The position numbers and the translations under genes are program-made. DNA of 64,000 nucleotides from Streptomyces sp. AA1529 (GTDB lineage Bacteria > Actinomycetota > Actinomycetes > Streptomycetales > Streptomycetaceae), in contig NZ_ALAP01000078.1 of NCBI RefSeq assembly GCF_000280905.1, positions 186,001-250,000 of the forward strand, read 5' to 3'. Below are positions 42,054 to 54,027 of the stretch, piece by piece; positions within the stretch are counted from its first letter, which is position 1; each line of letters starts with the position of its first letter. The notes beneath the pieces are model-generated. The model was not told the DNA's origin, did no database searches, and saw only the letters and a list, made by a program, of their open reading frames with translations.

Positions 42054-42758
42054 ATGAACAGCAGCAGCACTCCCCCGCCCGGACCGCGCACCGCGCTGGT
42101 GACCGGGGCCAACCGCGGACTCGGGCAGGCGGTGGCCGCCGCGCTGCACGAGGCCGGGCATCGCGTGGTGGTCGCCGCCCGGGACGCGGAGGCCGCCGCG
42201 AAGGCGGCCGCCGAACTGGGCGAGGGGGTACGGTCCGCGGTGCTGGACGTGACGGATGCCGGGGCGGCCGAGCGGGCCGCCGCGCGGCTGGGCCCGGTCG
42301 ACATCCTGGTCAACAACGCGGGCGTGCAGCTGGACTGGGGGGAGCGGCCCTCCGCGCTGGACCTGTCGCTGGTCGAGCGCACCCTGGAGGTGAACCTGCT
42401 GGGCACCTGGCGGGTCTGCCAGTCCTTCGTCCCGGGCATGGTGGCACGGGGCTGGGGGCGGGTGGTCAACATCTCCAGCGGTACCGGCTCGTTCAGCAAC
42501 GGGATCGCCGCGATGTGCCCGGCCTACTCGGTCTCCAAGACATCCCTGAACGCGCTGACCGTGATGCTCGCCGAGGAGACCCGGGACACGGGGGTGCTGG
42601 TCAACGCGATCAACCCGGGGCTGGTGCGCACCCGGATGCGGCCGACGGCCGAGCAGAGTCCGCAGCAGGCGGCGCGGGACGTGCTGCGCGCCGCGACGCT
42701 GCCGGACGGCGGGCCCTCGGGGGTGTTCTTCCGCCGGGACGCCGTCATCGGCTGGTAG
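42054..42758 (+). CDS. SDR-family oxidoreductase
   Basis: This 234-residue short-chain dehydrogenase has the TGANRGLGQAVAAAL cofactor motif, the VNNAG motif (LVNNAGVQLDWGE), and the catalytic Ser with YSVSK (Tyr-x3-Lys). The Arg-rich segment after beta-2 (VVVAARDAE) suggests NADPH. It is co-directional with multicopper oxidase 2 (gap 66 bp). It probably reduces a ketone or quinone of the polyketide. Confidence 0.9.
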   Translation: MNSSSTPPPGPRTALVTGANRGLGQAVAAALHEAGHRVVVAARDAEAAAKAAAELGEGVRSAVLDVTDAGAAERAAARLGPVDILVNNAGVQLDWGERPSALDLSLVERTLEVNLLGTWRVCQSFVPGMVARGWGRVVNISSGTGSFSNGIAAMCPAYSVSKTSLNALTVMLAEETRDTGVLVNAINPGLVRTRMRPTAEQSPQQAARDVLRAATLPDGGPSGVFFRRDAVIGW

Positions 42759-42832
42759 CGCTGCCCGTTTCCTGCCCGTTTCGGTGCCGGTTGCGCTGCC
42801 CATCCGGGGGCCGATGCCACCTCTGCCATCAC

Positions 42833-42861
42833 ATTTGACACATCCTTGAGCCCGTCGCGGG
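42833..42861 (+). promoter_or_regulatory. Possible SARP operator before the Tat-secreted protein
   Basis: ATTTGAC (42833), CCTTGAG (42844) and TCGCGGG (42855) are 11 bp apart and lie 57-85 bp upstream of 42918. The first overlaps a TTGACA hexamer. Confidence 0.4.
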
Positions 42862-42917
42862 CGGTCACTTGTTCGCTGGGGACCGGAATTGCCCGTTCGA
42901 CACGAGGAAGTGTCCGT

Positions 42918-43847
42918 ATGCGCAACTGGAACAGGCGTCGGTTCATCAGCACGGCAGGCGGGGCGGCCGGTGCGGCTCTGCTCGCCGGGGCCGCACCGGC
43001 CGCCGCCGCTCCGGCCCAGCAGGCCGACTCGGCCGAACCGCTCCGCATCGTGACCGGCGAGGAGGACTTCGTCTGCCCGAGCACGGCTCCCCCGGGGGCG
43101 ACCGTCTTCCAGGTGACCGCCACCAGCTACCGGACCGGGTTCCTCGGACTGGTCCGGCTGCGTGACGGGCACGAGGAGAGCGCCTTCCGCGAACTGCTGT
43201 ACGCGCTCTTCTCGGCGCGGACCCCGCAGGAGAGCATCGAGGCCACCCGTGGCCTGATGGACACCGCCGAGCTGTACGGCGGGGCCGCCGTCCATCCGGG
43301 TGCGGTCTCCTACATCACCCCGGTGCTGGAGCCGGGCAGCTATCTGGTGCTGGAGTACCGGGACTTCCAGGGGCCGCTGGGCCGCCAGCCGGAGCGGGGG
43401 CGGGAGCACGTGCGGACGCTGACCGTCACGGAGCCGGTCACCGCCACGGACGCCGCCGCGGCGGCGGGGAGCGCGGCCACGCTGACCACCCGGGAGACCG
43501 CGGAGGGGCCGCGGTTCGAACTGCACGGACAGCCCAGGGCCGGATCCACGGTCCGGTGCGTCAACCAGGTGACACAGCCCGACGAGGCGATCATCTACCG
43601 CGTCCGGGACGACTCGGTCACCGAGGAGGACGTACACGCGTTCTTCAATAGTGACATGAGCATGACACCTCCGTTCGGCATCGACGCCCCCCTGGGCACA
43701 CCGCCGATCTCCCCCGGCGGAGACCTCTGGGTCACCATGCCGACCGAGCCCGGCCGCTATGTGGCCGCCTCCTGGGTCAGCAGCCTGGAGGACGGCCGGC
43801 CGATGGCCGCGCACGGCCAGCATCTGATCTTCCACGTCACGGCCTGA
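42918..43847 (+). CDS. Tat-secreted two-domain beta protein, possibly cupredoxin-like
   Basis: This 309-residue protein has a clear Tat signal (NRRRFISTAGGAAGAALLAG...AAAAPA). Two similar beta-rich segments follow, about residues 40-170 and 180-309. Each begins with a PP/PG-AT-F-V-type strand and ends with an EPG-Y--L/A- strand. Near the end HGQHLIFHV could hold metal ligands, but no full copper site is visible. It does not match a family I know. Location next to a multicopper oxidase operon and a possible SARP site suggests a role outside the membrane with the oxidases. Confidence 0.7.
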   Translation: MRNWNRRRFISTAGGAAGAALLAGAAPAAAAPAQQADSAEPLRIVTGEEDFVCPSTAPPGATVFQVTATSYRTGFLGLVRLRDGHEESAFRELLYALFSARTPQESIEATRGLMDTAELYGGAAVHPGAVSYITPVLEPGSYLVLEYRDFQGPLGRQPERGREHVRTLTVTEPVTATDAAAAAGSAATLTTRETAEGPRFELHGQPRAGSTVRCVNQVTQPDEAIIYRVRDDSVTEEDVHAFFNSDMSMTPPFGIDAPLGTPPISPGGDLWVTMPTEPGRYVAASWVSSLEDGRPMAAHGQHLIFHVTA

Positions 43848-43973
43848 GCCCGCACGCGGAAGGCGGCGGCCGCACCCGGCGACCGCCGCACCCGGCCACG
43901 GAGCCGCACCGCCGGACCGGAACACCGGACCGTACGCCGCACTCCGCGGCACGGCTCCCGCGGCCGGAACATG

Positions 43974-44019
43974 CGGGAGCCCCGGCCCCCGATCGGCGGA
44001 TCGGGGGCCGGGGCTCCCG
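43974..44019. terminator. 21-bp perfect hairpin
   Basis: 43974-43994 pairs completely with 43999-44019 (loop GGCG). It lies between the ends of the Tat protein gene and the carboxylase operon. It also marks the end of the large PKS operon. Confidence 0.88.
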
Positions 44020-44052
44020 GCATACGCGGTCAGCCGCGCGCGGCGCGGCGCC

Positions 44053-45402
44053 TCATGCGCGGGTGTCCAGGAAGGAGGTGATGTGCCGGCCCGCCCGGAA
44101 GACCGGGTCGGCGACGATCTCGCGCAGCAGCGGGATGGTCGTGTGCACCCCCGGTCCGGCGATCCGGAACTCGGCCAGCGCCCGGTCCATCCGATCCAGC
44201 GCCTCGTCGCGCTCGGGTGCCCAGCAGACGACCTTCGCCAGCAGCGAGTCGTACTGCGGCGGCACCTTCCAACCGGCCCGGCCGTGGGTGTCCACCCGCA
44301 CGAACGGGCCGCCCGGCGGGACGAACTCCGCCAGGGTGCCGGGCGCCGGCGCGAAGTCCCGCGCCGGATCCTCCGCGTTGACCCGGCACTCGACCGCGAC
44401 GCCGCGCGGCACCAGATCCTCCTGGGACATCCGCAGCGCCTCCCCGGAGGCGACCCGGATCTGCTCGGCGACCAGGTCGACCCCGTACACCGCCTCGGTG
44501 ACCGGATGCTCCACCTGGATGCGGCAGTTCATCTCCATGAACGAGAAGCCCTCGTCGTGCACCAGGAACTCGAAGGTCCCCGCACCCGTGTAGCCGATGG
44601 CCCGGGCCCCGCGCACCGCGGCACGCGCCATGGCCGAGCGCAACTGCGGATGCAGCCCCGGCCCGGGGCTCTCCTCGACCAGCTTCTGGTGCCGCCGCTG
44701 CACCGAGCAGTCCCGCTCGCCCAGGTGCAGCACCGTGCCGTGCCCGTCGGCCAGCACCTGCACCTCGATATGGCGGGCACTGTCGCAGTACCGCTCCATG
44801 TAGACGCGGTTGTCGCCGAAGACGGCCTGCGCGGTCGCCCGCGTCTGCCGGTAGGCGGGCAGCAGGTCGGAGGCGCCGCGCACCACGGTCATCCCGCGCC
44901 CGCCGCCCCCGGCCGCGGCCTTGATGATGAGCGGGTAGCCGATCCGGGACGCCAGGTCGGACGCCTCGGCGGCGCTGTCGACGGTGCCGGGGCTGCCGGG
45001 CAGCACCGGCAGCCCCGCGTCCGTCATCAGAGACCGCGCGACGGCCTTGTCGCCCAGCCTGGCCAGCACCTCGGGACGCGGCCCGATGAAGGTCAGCCCG
45101 TTCTCCGCGCAGATCTCCGCGAAGTCCGGGTCCTCGGAGAGGAAGCCGTACCCCGGGTGCACCGCGTCGGCGCCGGTGCGCAGCGCCGCCTCGACCACGG
45201 CGGGCGCCGAGAGGTACGACTTGCGCGGCGCCCCGGGCCCGATCTGCACGGCGGCGTCCGCCGCGTGCACATGGCTGCTGTCCCGGTCGGCCGTCGAGTG
45301 CACGGCCACGGTGCGGATACCCAGCTCGCGGCAGGTCCGCATGACACGGATCGCGATCTCGCCCCGGTTGGCCACCAGGACGGTGCCGAATCCCACCGTC
45401 AC
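44053..45402 (-). CDS. accC: Acetyl-CoA carboxylase, biotin carboxylase subunit
   Basis: This 449-residue ATP-grasp enzyme carboxylates biotin on the neighbouring carrier protein. Motifs are VLVANRGEIAIRVMRTCREL, KAAAGGGGRGM (ATP-binding glycine loop), EMNCRIQVEHPVTEAV and RVNAEDPARDF. It is a stand-alone subunit (not fused to a carrier domain), as in plant and Gram-negative carboxylases; streptomycete housekeeping carboxylases use a fused alpha subunit. The GTG overlaps the stop of accB. It ends the long operon, and a 21-bp hairpin follows. Confidence 0.94.
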   Translation of the reverse strand: MTVGFGTVLVANRGEIAIRVMRTCRELGIRTVAVHSTADRDSSHVHAADAAVQIGPGAPRKSYLSAPAVVEAALRTGADAVHPGYGFLSEDPDFAEICAENGLTFIGPRPEVLARLGDKAVARSLMTDAGLPVLPGSPGTVDSAAEASDLASRIGYPLIIKAAAGGGGRGMTVVRGASDLLPAYRQTRATAQAVFGDNRVYMERYCDSARHIEVQVLADGHGTVLHLGERDCSVQRRHQKLVEESPGPGLHPQLRSAMARAAVRGARAIGYTGAGTFEFLVHDEGFSFMEMNCRIQVEHPVTEAVYGVDLVAEQIRVASGEALRMSQEDLVPRGVAVECRVNAEDPARDFAPAPGTLAEFVPPGGPFVRVDTHGRAGWKVPPQYDSLLAKVVCWAPERDEALDRMDRALAEFRIAGPGVHTTIPLLREIVADPVFRAGRHITSFLDTRA

Positions 45403-45953
45403 ACCCCCTCGTCCGAGCCGTCGGCGGCGGTGTCGTCGGGGTCGATCAGTACCAGCGGCTCGCCGTACTCGACGGGCTCGCCGTCCCCGACCAGCACCTC
45501 CACCACCCGGCCGCGCCGGGTGGCCGCCAGCGGGTTCATCAGCTTCATCGCCTCGATGATGCCGAGCTGCTGGCCCTCCTCCACATGGTCGCCCGGCTGG
45601 ACGAAGGCGGGTGCGCCGGGCGAGGGAGCGGCGTAGAAGGTGCCGACGAGCGGCGCGCACTCCCGGTGCCCCTCCAGGACCTCCTCCCCGGCGCCCCCCG
45701 CGGCGCCGGGGTCGCCGTGCGGACCGAGCACGGCCTGGGCCGCCGCGGGGGCCCGTTCGTTGTCCCACTCGACCTCGACGCTGGCGGCACCGAGCGCGAT
45801 CCGCACCCGGCGGGGTTTGTCGGGCCCTACGCGGACCACTTCGGCGAGGCTCCGGCAGATGTCGGTCAGGGCCAGGCCGCTGTTGTCGTAGTCCAGGCCG
45901 GCGAGCGCATCGTCGGTCTGGGCGCGCGGACTGTCCTGGGTGAGTTCACTCAT
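45399..45953 (-). CDS. accB: Acetyl-CoA carboxylase biotin carboxyl carrier protein
   Basis: This 184-residue carrier has a C-terminal biotinyl domain with the EAMKLMN attachment site (Lys biotinylated) and the usual VGTFYAAPSPGAPAFV entry to the domain. The N-terminal half has a short acidic, Ala/Pro-rich linker. It works with AccC and the fused transferase. The start ATG follows GAGGCA. Co-location with the minimal PKS suggests a dedicated malonyl-CoA supply. Confidence 0.93.
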   Translation of the reverse strand: MSELTQDSPRAQTDDALAGLDYDNSGLALTDICRSLAEVVRVGPDKPRRVRIALGAASVEVEWDNERAPAAAQAVLGPHGDPGAAGGAGEEVLEGHRECAPLVGTFYAAPSPGAPAFVQPGDHVEEGQQLGIIEAMKLMNPLAATRRGRVVEVLVGDGEPVEYGEPLVLIDPDDTAADGSDEGV

Positions 45954-46108
45954 GAGTGCCTCTCGGTAGTACGTTGCCTTGCGACCTGTGTGCGCCGCGA
46001 TGGGGCCGGGCCACGGCGGCGGCGGGTGGAGGGCGCCGCCCGGCCAGGGCCCGAGGGAGCCGTCCCGGCCGTCGTGCCCGGCGCGTTCGAGTGGCCCGCC
46101 GGACACCG

Positions 46109-47800
<1,692 letters not shown>

Positions 47801-47834
47801 GGGTGTCCCTTGCGTTCGCGGCGGCGCGCGGCGG

Positions 47835-48146
47835 TCAGTAGGTGGCCTCTACCTCGTAGATGCCGAACGGGACCTGCAGGCGGGTGTCCCGGTAGGGGCG
47901 CAGCGGCGCCGTGTCGTCCTTGTGCCCGGCGCCCTCCTCCCAGGCCCGGAAGGCCGCCGTGTCCGACCAACGGCTGACGACGACGAGCGCGGTGGGGTCG
48001 GCGGGGGAGCGCAGCAGCTCGTTGCCGAGCATCCCGGGCACCTCCGCCATCCGCTTGCTGACCCGGTGGTACGCGGCACGCACCGCGGCCAGCTGCTCGT
48101 CGTCGTAGGCCGCCTGGTACACCAGTACACGGACCTCAGTGGGCAT
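47835..48146 (-). CDS. ABM-fold monooxygenase-like protein
   Basis: This 103-residue ferredoxin-like alpha/beta-barrel dimer subunit belongs to the antibiotic biosynthesis monooxygenase superfamily. Features are [24 protein letters not shown], then [20 protein letters not shown] and FRAWEEG. Small ABM proteins in pentangular polyphenol clusters oxidise anthrones to quinones without a cofactor or help fold the chain. It overlaps the next ABM gene by 11 bp. Confidence 0.85.
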   Translation of the reverse strand: MPTEVRVLVYQAAYDDEQLAAVRAAYHRVSKRMAEVPGMLGNELLRSPADPTALVVVSRWSDTAAFRAWEEGAGHKDDTAPLRPYRDTRLQVPFGIYEVEATY

Positions 48147-48480
48147 CCGTGCCCGCCTTGCCCGGTACGTGGGCGACGACGGTCATCGTGTTGAAGGAGC
48201 CCTGGGAGCGGAAGGGGTGCAGCCGCTCGCGGTGGGCGAGATGCGCGTCGCTGGTCTCGAACTCCCGGAACCCGGGCTCGTCCACCCAGTCGCTGACGAT
48301 GTAGTAGGTGGACTCCTCGTCTGCCGACTTGGACAGCCACTGGCCCAGGCAGGCGGGGTGGCCGGTGACGGCCTCGGTGCTGCCCCGCCACGTCTTCTCG
48401 AAGTCGGCCTCCATACCGGGGTTGATCTGCATCCGCAGCAGCACCCGGAACTGGCCCTCGGTCCTGGCTTCCGTGCTCAT
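48136..48480 (-). CDS. ABM-fold protein, paralog of the fused domain at 8.3-9.6 kb
   Basis: This 114-residue ABM protein contains FRVLLRMQINPGMEADFEKTW, VSDWVDEPGFREFETSDAHL and RERLHPFR. The same pattern is seen in the N-terminal domain of the protein at 8275-9552, so one arose from a copy of the other. It probably has cofactor-independent oxygenase or cyclase activity on the nascent aromatic polyketide. Its start overlaps the SDR stop by one base. Confidence 0.87.
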   Translation of the reverse strand: MSTEARTEGQFRVLLRMQINPGMEADFEKTWRGSTEAVTGHPACLGQWLSKSADEESTYYIVSDWVDEPGFREFETSDAHLAHRERLHPFRSQGSFNTMTVVAHVPGKAGTDAH

Positions 48481-49232
48481 CAGGAAATCCCTCCGTCCAC
48501 GCCGATGGTGGCGCCGGTCACGTAGCGGGAGAGGTCGCTGGCCAGCCACAGGATCGCGCCGGCGACCTCGTCGGGGGTGCCGAGCCGGCCCAGCGCGGTC
48601 TTGGCGCTGTACCGCTCGATCATGAGTTTCTGCTGTTCCTCGGGCATCTTGTGCAGGTTCTCGGTCTCGATGACGCCGAGCGCGACCACGTTGAAGCGGA
48701 TGCCCTTGCTGCCGAACTCCTTGGCCAGCGAGCGGTTCAGGCCGACCAGGGCGGCCTTGGTCGCGGTGTAGTGGGAGCGCAGCGGGATGCCCGCCTCGAC
48801 GGCCTTGGAGCCGATGCTGACCACCGAAGCGCCCTCGTCCAGCAGCGGCAGCGCCGCCTGGATGACCAGGTGGACGCCGGTGAGGTTGGTGTCGACGATG
48901 CGCCGCCACTCCTCCAGCGGCAGTTCGGTGTAGGGGATGTGGCTGATGGCGCCCGCGTTGTTGACCACCAGGTCGAGGCGGCCCCAGCGGGTGCGGGCCT
49001 CGTCGATCAGCGCGCCGACGCTGTCGGGGTCGGAGACGTCGGCGCAGACCACGTGGTGGTCGCCGTCGGTCTCCTTGAGCGCGGCCTCCAGCGAGGCCAC
49101 GGCCTCGCTCTCGTTCCGGTAGCAGGTCAGCACGTCGGCGCCGGCCTCGGCCAGGGCGAGCGCGACGCCCCGCCCCACTCCCCTGGTACCTCCGGTGACC
49201 AGGGCCTTCTTGCCCTTGAGGCCGAGATCCAT
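48480..49232 (-). CDS. SDR ketoreductase (FabG-like) 1
   Basis: This 250-residue short-chain dehydrogenase has [32 protein letters not shown], and [15 protein letters not shown]. It should reduce a keto group of the carrier-bound or cyclised polyketide with NADPH. It lies in the core operon next to cyclase and ABM genes. It is related to the SDR at 56508 (same TGGTRGxGR, same YxAxKAALVG). Confidence 0.92.
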   Translation of the reverse strand: MDLGLKGKKALVTGGTRGVGRGVALALAEAGADVLTCYRNESEAVASLEAALKETDGDHHVVCADVSDPDSVGALIDEARTRWGRLDLVVNNAGAISHIPYTELPLEEWRRIVDTNLTGVHLVIQAALPLLDEGASVVSIGSKAVEAGIPLRSHYTATKAALVGLNRSLAKEFGSKGIRFNVVALGVIETENLHKMPEEQQKLMIERYSAKTALGRLGTPDEVAGAILWLASDLSRYVTGATIGVDGGIS

Positions 49233-49266
49233 GGGTTCCTCCTTGAACGGGTCGGACGGTGGGATG

Positions 49267-50249
<983 letters not shown>

Positions 50250-51554
50250 TCACTTCTCGTTGTCTCCCGGCACGTCCTGCTGCGGGTGGCCCAGCACGAG
50301 CGCCGCGTTGAAGCCGCCGTGACCGCGCGCGACGACCAGCGCGGTGCGCAGTCCGGCCCGGCGGGGCTCGCCGAGCACCAGGTCGATCTCGTATCCGGAC
50401 GCGGGTGCCGCGGGGCCCACGGTGTGCGGGACGACCTGGTCGCGCAGCGCCAGCAGCGCGGTGGCGGCGTCCAGTGCCGCACCGCCGCCGTAGAGCCGTC
50501 CGGTCAGCGTCTTGGGCGCGGTCACCGGCACCCCGCGCGGCCCGAACACCTCGGCCAGCGCCGCGGCTTCGGCACGGTCGGCGTCCGGGACGCCCAGCGC
50601 GTCGGCGAAGACCACGTCCACCGCGGCCGCGTCCAGCCCGGCGTCCGCGAGCGCGGAGCGCACGGTGCGGGCCAGTACGGGTCCGCGGTCGGAGCCCGGC
50701 GGCGGGTCGAACGCGGCGGCGTAGCCCAGCACCCGGCCGTAGCCGGGTCCGGCGCCGCGGGCCTCGGCCGCGTCGGCGTCCTCGACGACCAGCAGCGCTC
50801 CGCCCTCGCCGGGCAGATATCCCGACGCTTCCGCGTCGAAGGGCAGATAGGCGCGCGCCGGATCCTGCACGGTGGACAGCCGGCCGGTGGTCAGCTGCGC
50901 GGTCAGCCCGTAGGGGCAGAGCGAGGCGTCGGTGCCGCCCGTCATCACCAGCTTGGCGCCGGTGCGGATCAGCCGCCGGGCCTGCCCGATCGCGTCCAGC
51001 CCGCCGGCCTGTTCGCAGCACAGCACCCCGCAGGGTCCGCGCAGCCCGTGCCGGATGGAGATCTGGCCGGTGGTGGCCGCGTAGAACCAGGCGATGGACT
51101 GGTAGGCGCCCACCCAGTCGGGGGCGTGCTGGTAGAGGTTCTCCATCTCGTGCTGGCCGAACTCGGTGCCGCCGGAGGAACTGGAGGTGACCACGGCCAT
51201 CTCGTACTCGGGCAGTTCGGCGGGGACGACCCCGGCATCGGCGATGGCGGCCTCGGCGGCGGCCAGTCCCAGGTGCGTCCAGCGGTCGGTCTGCGAGATG
51301 AGCCTGCTGGGGACCCGCTCCTTGGCCACGAACCCGGGCACCTGGCCGGCATGCTTCACCGGATAGGGCGCCGGGTCGAACAGGGTGATCCGGTCGATGG
51401 CGGAGCGGCCTGCCAGCACCGCGCTCCAGTGCTCCTCGGTGCCGATGCCGGTGGGCGCCAGGATGCCGAGCCCGGTGACCACGGGGGCGCGGACCGGGGT
51501 GGTGACGCCGGTCGCGGAGACCGGCGCCTGGCTGGTGGCGGTCGGAGGGGTCAT
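50250..51554 (-). CDS. Ketosynthase chain length factor (KS-beta)
   Basis: This 434-residue partner of KS-alpha sets chain length. The active-site Cys is replaced by Gln in CEQAGGLDA, the mark of KS-beta. The N-terminus has [15 protein letters not shown] and the C-terminus [12 protein letters not shown]. The ATG overlaps the KS-alpha stop (ATGA), giving coupled translation and 1:1 expression. The pair makes the backbone from malonyl units. Confidence 0.97.
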   Translation of the reverse strand: MTPPTATSQAPVSATGVTTPVRAPVVTGLGILAPTGIGTEEHWSAVLAGRSAIDRITLFDPAPYPVKHAGQVPGFVAKERVPSRLISQTDRWTHLGLAAAEAAIADAGVVPAELPEYEMAVVTSSSSGGTEFGQHEMENLYQHAPDWVGAYQSIAWFYAATTGQISIRHGLRGPCGVLCCEQAGGLDAIGQARRLIRTGAKLVMTGGTDASLCPYGLTAQLTTGRLSTVQDPARAYLPFDAEASGYLPGEGGALLVVEDADAAEARGAGPGYGRVLGYAAAFDPPPGSDRGPVLARTVRSALADAGLDAAAVDVVFADALGVPDADRAEAAALAEVFGPRGVPVTAPKTLTGRLYGGGAALDAATALLALRDQVVPHTVGPAAPASGYEIDLVLGEPRRAGLRTALVVARGHGGFNAALVLGHPQQDVPGDNEK

Positions 51555-52858
51555 GCCGCTCTCCCCTCCCCCTGGTGGTCGACGACTCCGGGACGGGCCA
51601 GCACGGTGGCGCTCTGGAAGCCGCCGAACCCGCTGCCGACGCTGAGCACCACGTCCATGGGGTGTTCGCGTGCGGTCCGCGGGACGTAGTCCAGGTCGCA
51701 CTCGGGGTCGGGGTGGTGCAGGTTGGCGGTGGGCGGCACGACCTGCCGGTCGAGCGCCAGCGCGCAGGCCGCCACCTCGATCGAGCCGATGGCGCCCAGC
51801 GAGTGGCCCACCATGGACTTGATGGAGCTGACCGGGATCCGGTAGGCGTGCTCCCCGAGGCTGCGTTTGAAGGCGGCCGTCTCGTGCCGGTCGTTCTGCT
51901 TGGTGCCGGAGCCGTGCGCGTTGATGTAGTCGACGGCGGTCGGATCGAGCCGGGCCCGGTCCAGGCAGACCCGGATGGCCTCGGCCATCTCGCGTCCGTT
52001 GGCCTTCAGCCCGGTCATGTGGAAGGCGTTGCTGCGGCCCGCGTAGCCGACGATCTCCCCGTAGACGCGCGCCCCGCGCGCCTCGGCCGCCGACTTCTCC
52101 TCCAGGACGAGCACGGCGGCGCCCTCGCCCAGGACGAAGCCGTCCCGCTGGGCGTCGAAGGGGCGGGAGGCGTGCTCGGGATCGTCGTTGTTGGGCGAGG
52201 TGGCCTTGATGGCGTCGAAGCAGGCGGAGGTGATCGGGGAGAGCGGCGCGTCCGTCGCCCCGGCCAGCACCACGTCGGAGCTGCCCTCCTCGATGAGCTG
52301 CACGCCGTGCCCGATGGAGTCCAGACCCGAGGTGCAGCCGGTCGAGATCAGCGCGACCGGCCCCTCGGCGGCGACCTCCCAGGCCACCTCCACGGCGAGG
52401 GTGGAGGGCACCATGTAGCCGTACAGGTGCGGCATCCCGTAGGTGTGGTCGACCAGCCAGTGCTTCCCGGCGTCGCTGAGCAGGACGTACTCCTCCTCCA
52501 GGCCCATGGTGCAGCCCACGGCGCTGCCGATGCTCACCCCGGTGCGGGCCGGGTCGGCGGCGGCGAAGTCGTATCCGCTGTCCTCGACGGCCTCCCGGGC
52601 GCTGACGACGGCGAACTGGGCGGCCCGGTCCATCCGCCGGATCTGCCGCGCGTCCAGCCCGGCGGCCACCGGGTCGAAGTCGGCCTCGGCCGCCATCCGG
52701 GAGCGGAAGCCGGCGGGGTCGAACAGAGAGATCCGGCGGGTGGCGGTGCGGCCGTCGGACAGCAGCTTCCAGAACGCCTCCCGGCCCACTCCGCCGGGCG
52801 CGACCACGCCGACCCCGGTGACCACCGCGCGGCGGCCGGCGGCTGTCCCGGTGGTCAC
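51551..52858 (-). CDS. Ketosynthase alpha (KS-alpha)
   Basis: This 435-residue beta-ketoacyl synthase has the catalytic Cys in [12 protein letters not shown] and the two active-site His in [11 protein letters not shown] and [13 protein letters not shown]. It condenses malonyl units on the acyl carrier protein. The GTG overlaps the cupin stop (GTGA). Gene order cupin-KS-alpha-KS-beta-cyclase follows the spore-pigment (whiE) arrangement and pentangular clusters, except that the ACP is missing here. Confidence 0.98.
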   Translation of the reverse strand: MTTGTAAGRRAVVTGVGVVAPGGVGREAFWKLLSDGRTATRRISLFDPAGFRSRMAAEADFDPVAAGLDARQIRRMDRAAQFAVVSAREAVEDSGYDFAAADPARTGVSIGSAVGCTMGLEEEYVLLSDAGKHWLVDHTYGMPHLYGYMVPSTLAVEVAWEVAAEGPVALISTGCTSGLDSIGHGVQLIEEGSSDVVLAGATDAPLSPITSACFDAIKATSPNNDDPEHASRPFDAQRDGFVLGEGAAVLVLEEKSAAEARGARVYGEIVGYAGRSNAFHMTGLKANGREMAEAIRVCLDRARLDPTAVDYINAHGSGTKQNDRHETAAFKRSLGEHAYRIPVSSIKSMVGHSLGAIGSIEVAACALALDRQVVPPTANLHHPDPECDLDYVPRTAREHPMDVVLSVGSGFGGFQSATVLARPGVVDHQGEGRAA

Positions 52859-53289
52859 GAGGCACCGCCGACCGGCGGGTTGGGCTGCTGGGGCCGGGCC
52901 ACCTGCTCGGTGTCCACATGTCCCAGGTCGGGGCGGGGCGCCAGCGGCGAGAGGTGGAAGGCGGCGTGCGCGCTCTCGGTGCCGGTGTTCACCAGCCGGT
53001 GGCGCACCCCGATGGGCACCAGCAGCGAGTCGCCCGGCCCGAGCTGCACGACCTGCCCGTCCATCGTCATCTCCAGCCGCCCGGTGACGACGTGCAGGAA
53101 CTCCTCGGAGTAGGGGTGGTAGTGCTCGGTGACGTGCTCGCCCGGCGCCAGGTTCAGCACCCCGCCGAATCCGCTGGTGCATCCCGTGGTCTTCGGGCTG
53201 AGCGTGGTCCTGATGTCGCCGCCGCGCCGGGTGTTGGCCTCGACGTCGTCGGCGTGCACCCGGACGGTGCGCGTGATCTCGGTGGTCAC
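52855..53289 (-). CDS. Cupin protein (WhiE-ORFII type)
   Basis: This 144-residue cupin has a metal-binding barrel: [21 protein letters not shown] (His, His, Glu) and later [13 protein letters not shown] (His). Proteins of this type take part in later cyclisation or modification of pentangular polyketides and spore pigments. The GTG at 53289 has GGAGG eight bases upstream; an ATG at 53316 has none. It is the first gene of the long operon. Confidence 0.9.
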   Translation of the reverse strand: MTTEITRTVRVHADDVEANTRRGGDIRTTLSPKTTGCTSGFGGVLNLAPGEHVTEHYHPYSEEFLHVVTGRLEMTMDGQVVQLGPGDSLLVPIGVRHRLVNTGTESAHAAFHLSPLAPRPDLGHVDTEQVARPQQPNPPVGGAS

Positions 53290-53398
53290 TGACCCCGCCT
53301 CCTCATCGGCTGTCATGGGCTGGCGTTCCGCCTGGCGGCCGGTGTCTCGCCCCCGGCGTCCCGCGGGTCCGCAGCGCGGTGCACCGTCGCAGCCGGGC

Positions 53399-53427
53399 CT
53401 AGACGGCTGCTCGAACCGGCGTCGACG
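53399..53427 (-). promoter_or_regulatory. Candidate SARP operator for the PKS core operon
   Basis: Minus-strand CGTCGAC, GTTCGAG and CGTCTAG at 11-bp steps, 110-138 bp before the cupin start. It lies farther away than at the other promoters. Confidence 0.5.
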
Positions 53428-53480
53428 CGGCGGAGCCGCACGGGGGTGAGAGCGGTGGAGCCGCGCGGGGGTGCCGGCGG

Positions 53481-53509
53481 GTGCGAGGAGCCCTCGAGCC
53501 ACCGGCGAG
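53481..53509 (+). promoter_or_regulatory. Candidate SARP operator for the SchA/CurD-multicopper oxidase 3 operon
   Basis: GTGCGAG, CCTCGAG and CGGCGAG start at 53481, 53492 and 53503, 11 bp apart. All three end in GAG. They lie 65-93 bp before the ATG at 53574. Confidence 0.65.
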
Positions 53510-53573
53510 CGCGGTGCGGCGAGATGGCGCCCGCGGGGGACTCCCCGCGTCCGCGACCTGCGAGGAGCAGCCC

Positions 53574-53951
53574 ATGCCGTTCGCCGCCATCACCTACGAC
53601 ATCAAGGCGGGCCACGAGAAGGAGATCTCGGAGATCTTCGGCAACTTCCGGCGGGTGAGCTCACCCGTGGTGCGGGACGGTGCGGGCGGCGAGACCGCGC
53701 GCATCCTGTCCACCGCGGTCTTCATCCGGGACGCCACGATGGTGCGGGTCATCGAGTACGAGGGCGACCTGGACGCCGTCGCCCGCCACATGGCCACCCA
53801 GCCCGGGGTGCGGGAAGTGGAGGAGAAGCTGGCCCCGTACCTGTCCCGGCCCCGTACGACCGACACCGTCGAGGGCTTCGTCGCCACGTTCCGCCGCTCC
53901 CTGCTGACCTGCATGGCGCAGATGTCGGTCCGGGACCTCCCCGCTTCCTGA
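53574..53951 (+). CDS. SchA/CurD-like protein 1
   Basis: This 125-residue protein belongs to the SchA/CurD family first seen in spore-pigment clusters (whiE-ORFI relatives). It has a ferredoxin-like fold related to ABM proteins and begins MPFAAITYDIKAGHEKEISEIF. Its exact activity is not settled; a role in cyclisation or oxygenation is likely. It is divergent from the PKS operon and is followed by multicopper oxidase 3 (gap 76 bp). A paralog lies at 56128. Confidence 0.9.
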   Translation: MPFAAITYDIKAGHEKEISEIFGNFRRVSSPVVRDGAGGETARILSTAVFIRDATMVRVIEYEGDLDAVARHMATQPGVREVEEKLAPYLSRPRTTDTVEGFVATFRRSLLTCMAQMSVRDLPAS

Positions 53952-54027
53952 TCCGGCCGCCCGGGACCTGCTTCGACCCGCATGCGACCCACACGACGTA
54001 CGAGACGTACAACGGGAGGAACTCTCC

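Noticed and set aside
42835-42840. TTGACA as a standard -35 element
   Set aside because: No acceptable -10 hexamer is found 16-19 bp downstream, so it is reported only as part of a possible SARP site.
40149-43952. 1,267-codon minus-strand frame opposite multicopper oxidase 2, SDR and the Tat protein
   Set aside because: The plus-strand genes have clear motifs and signals. The opposite frame shows only composition-driven residues.
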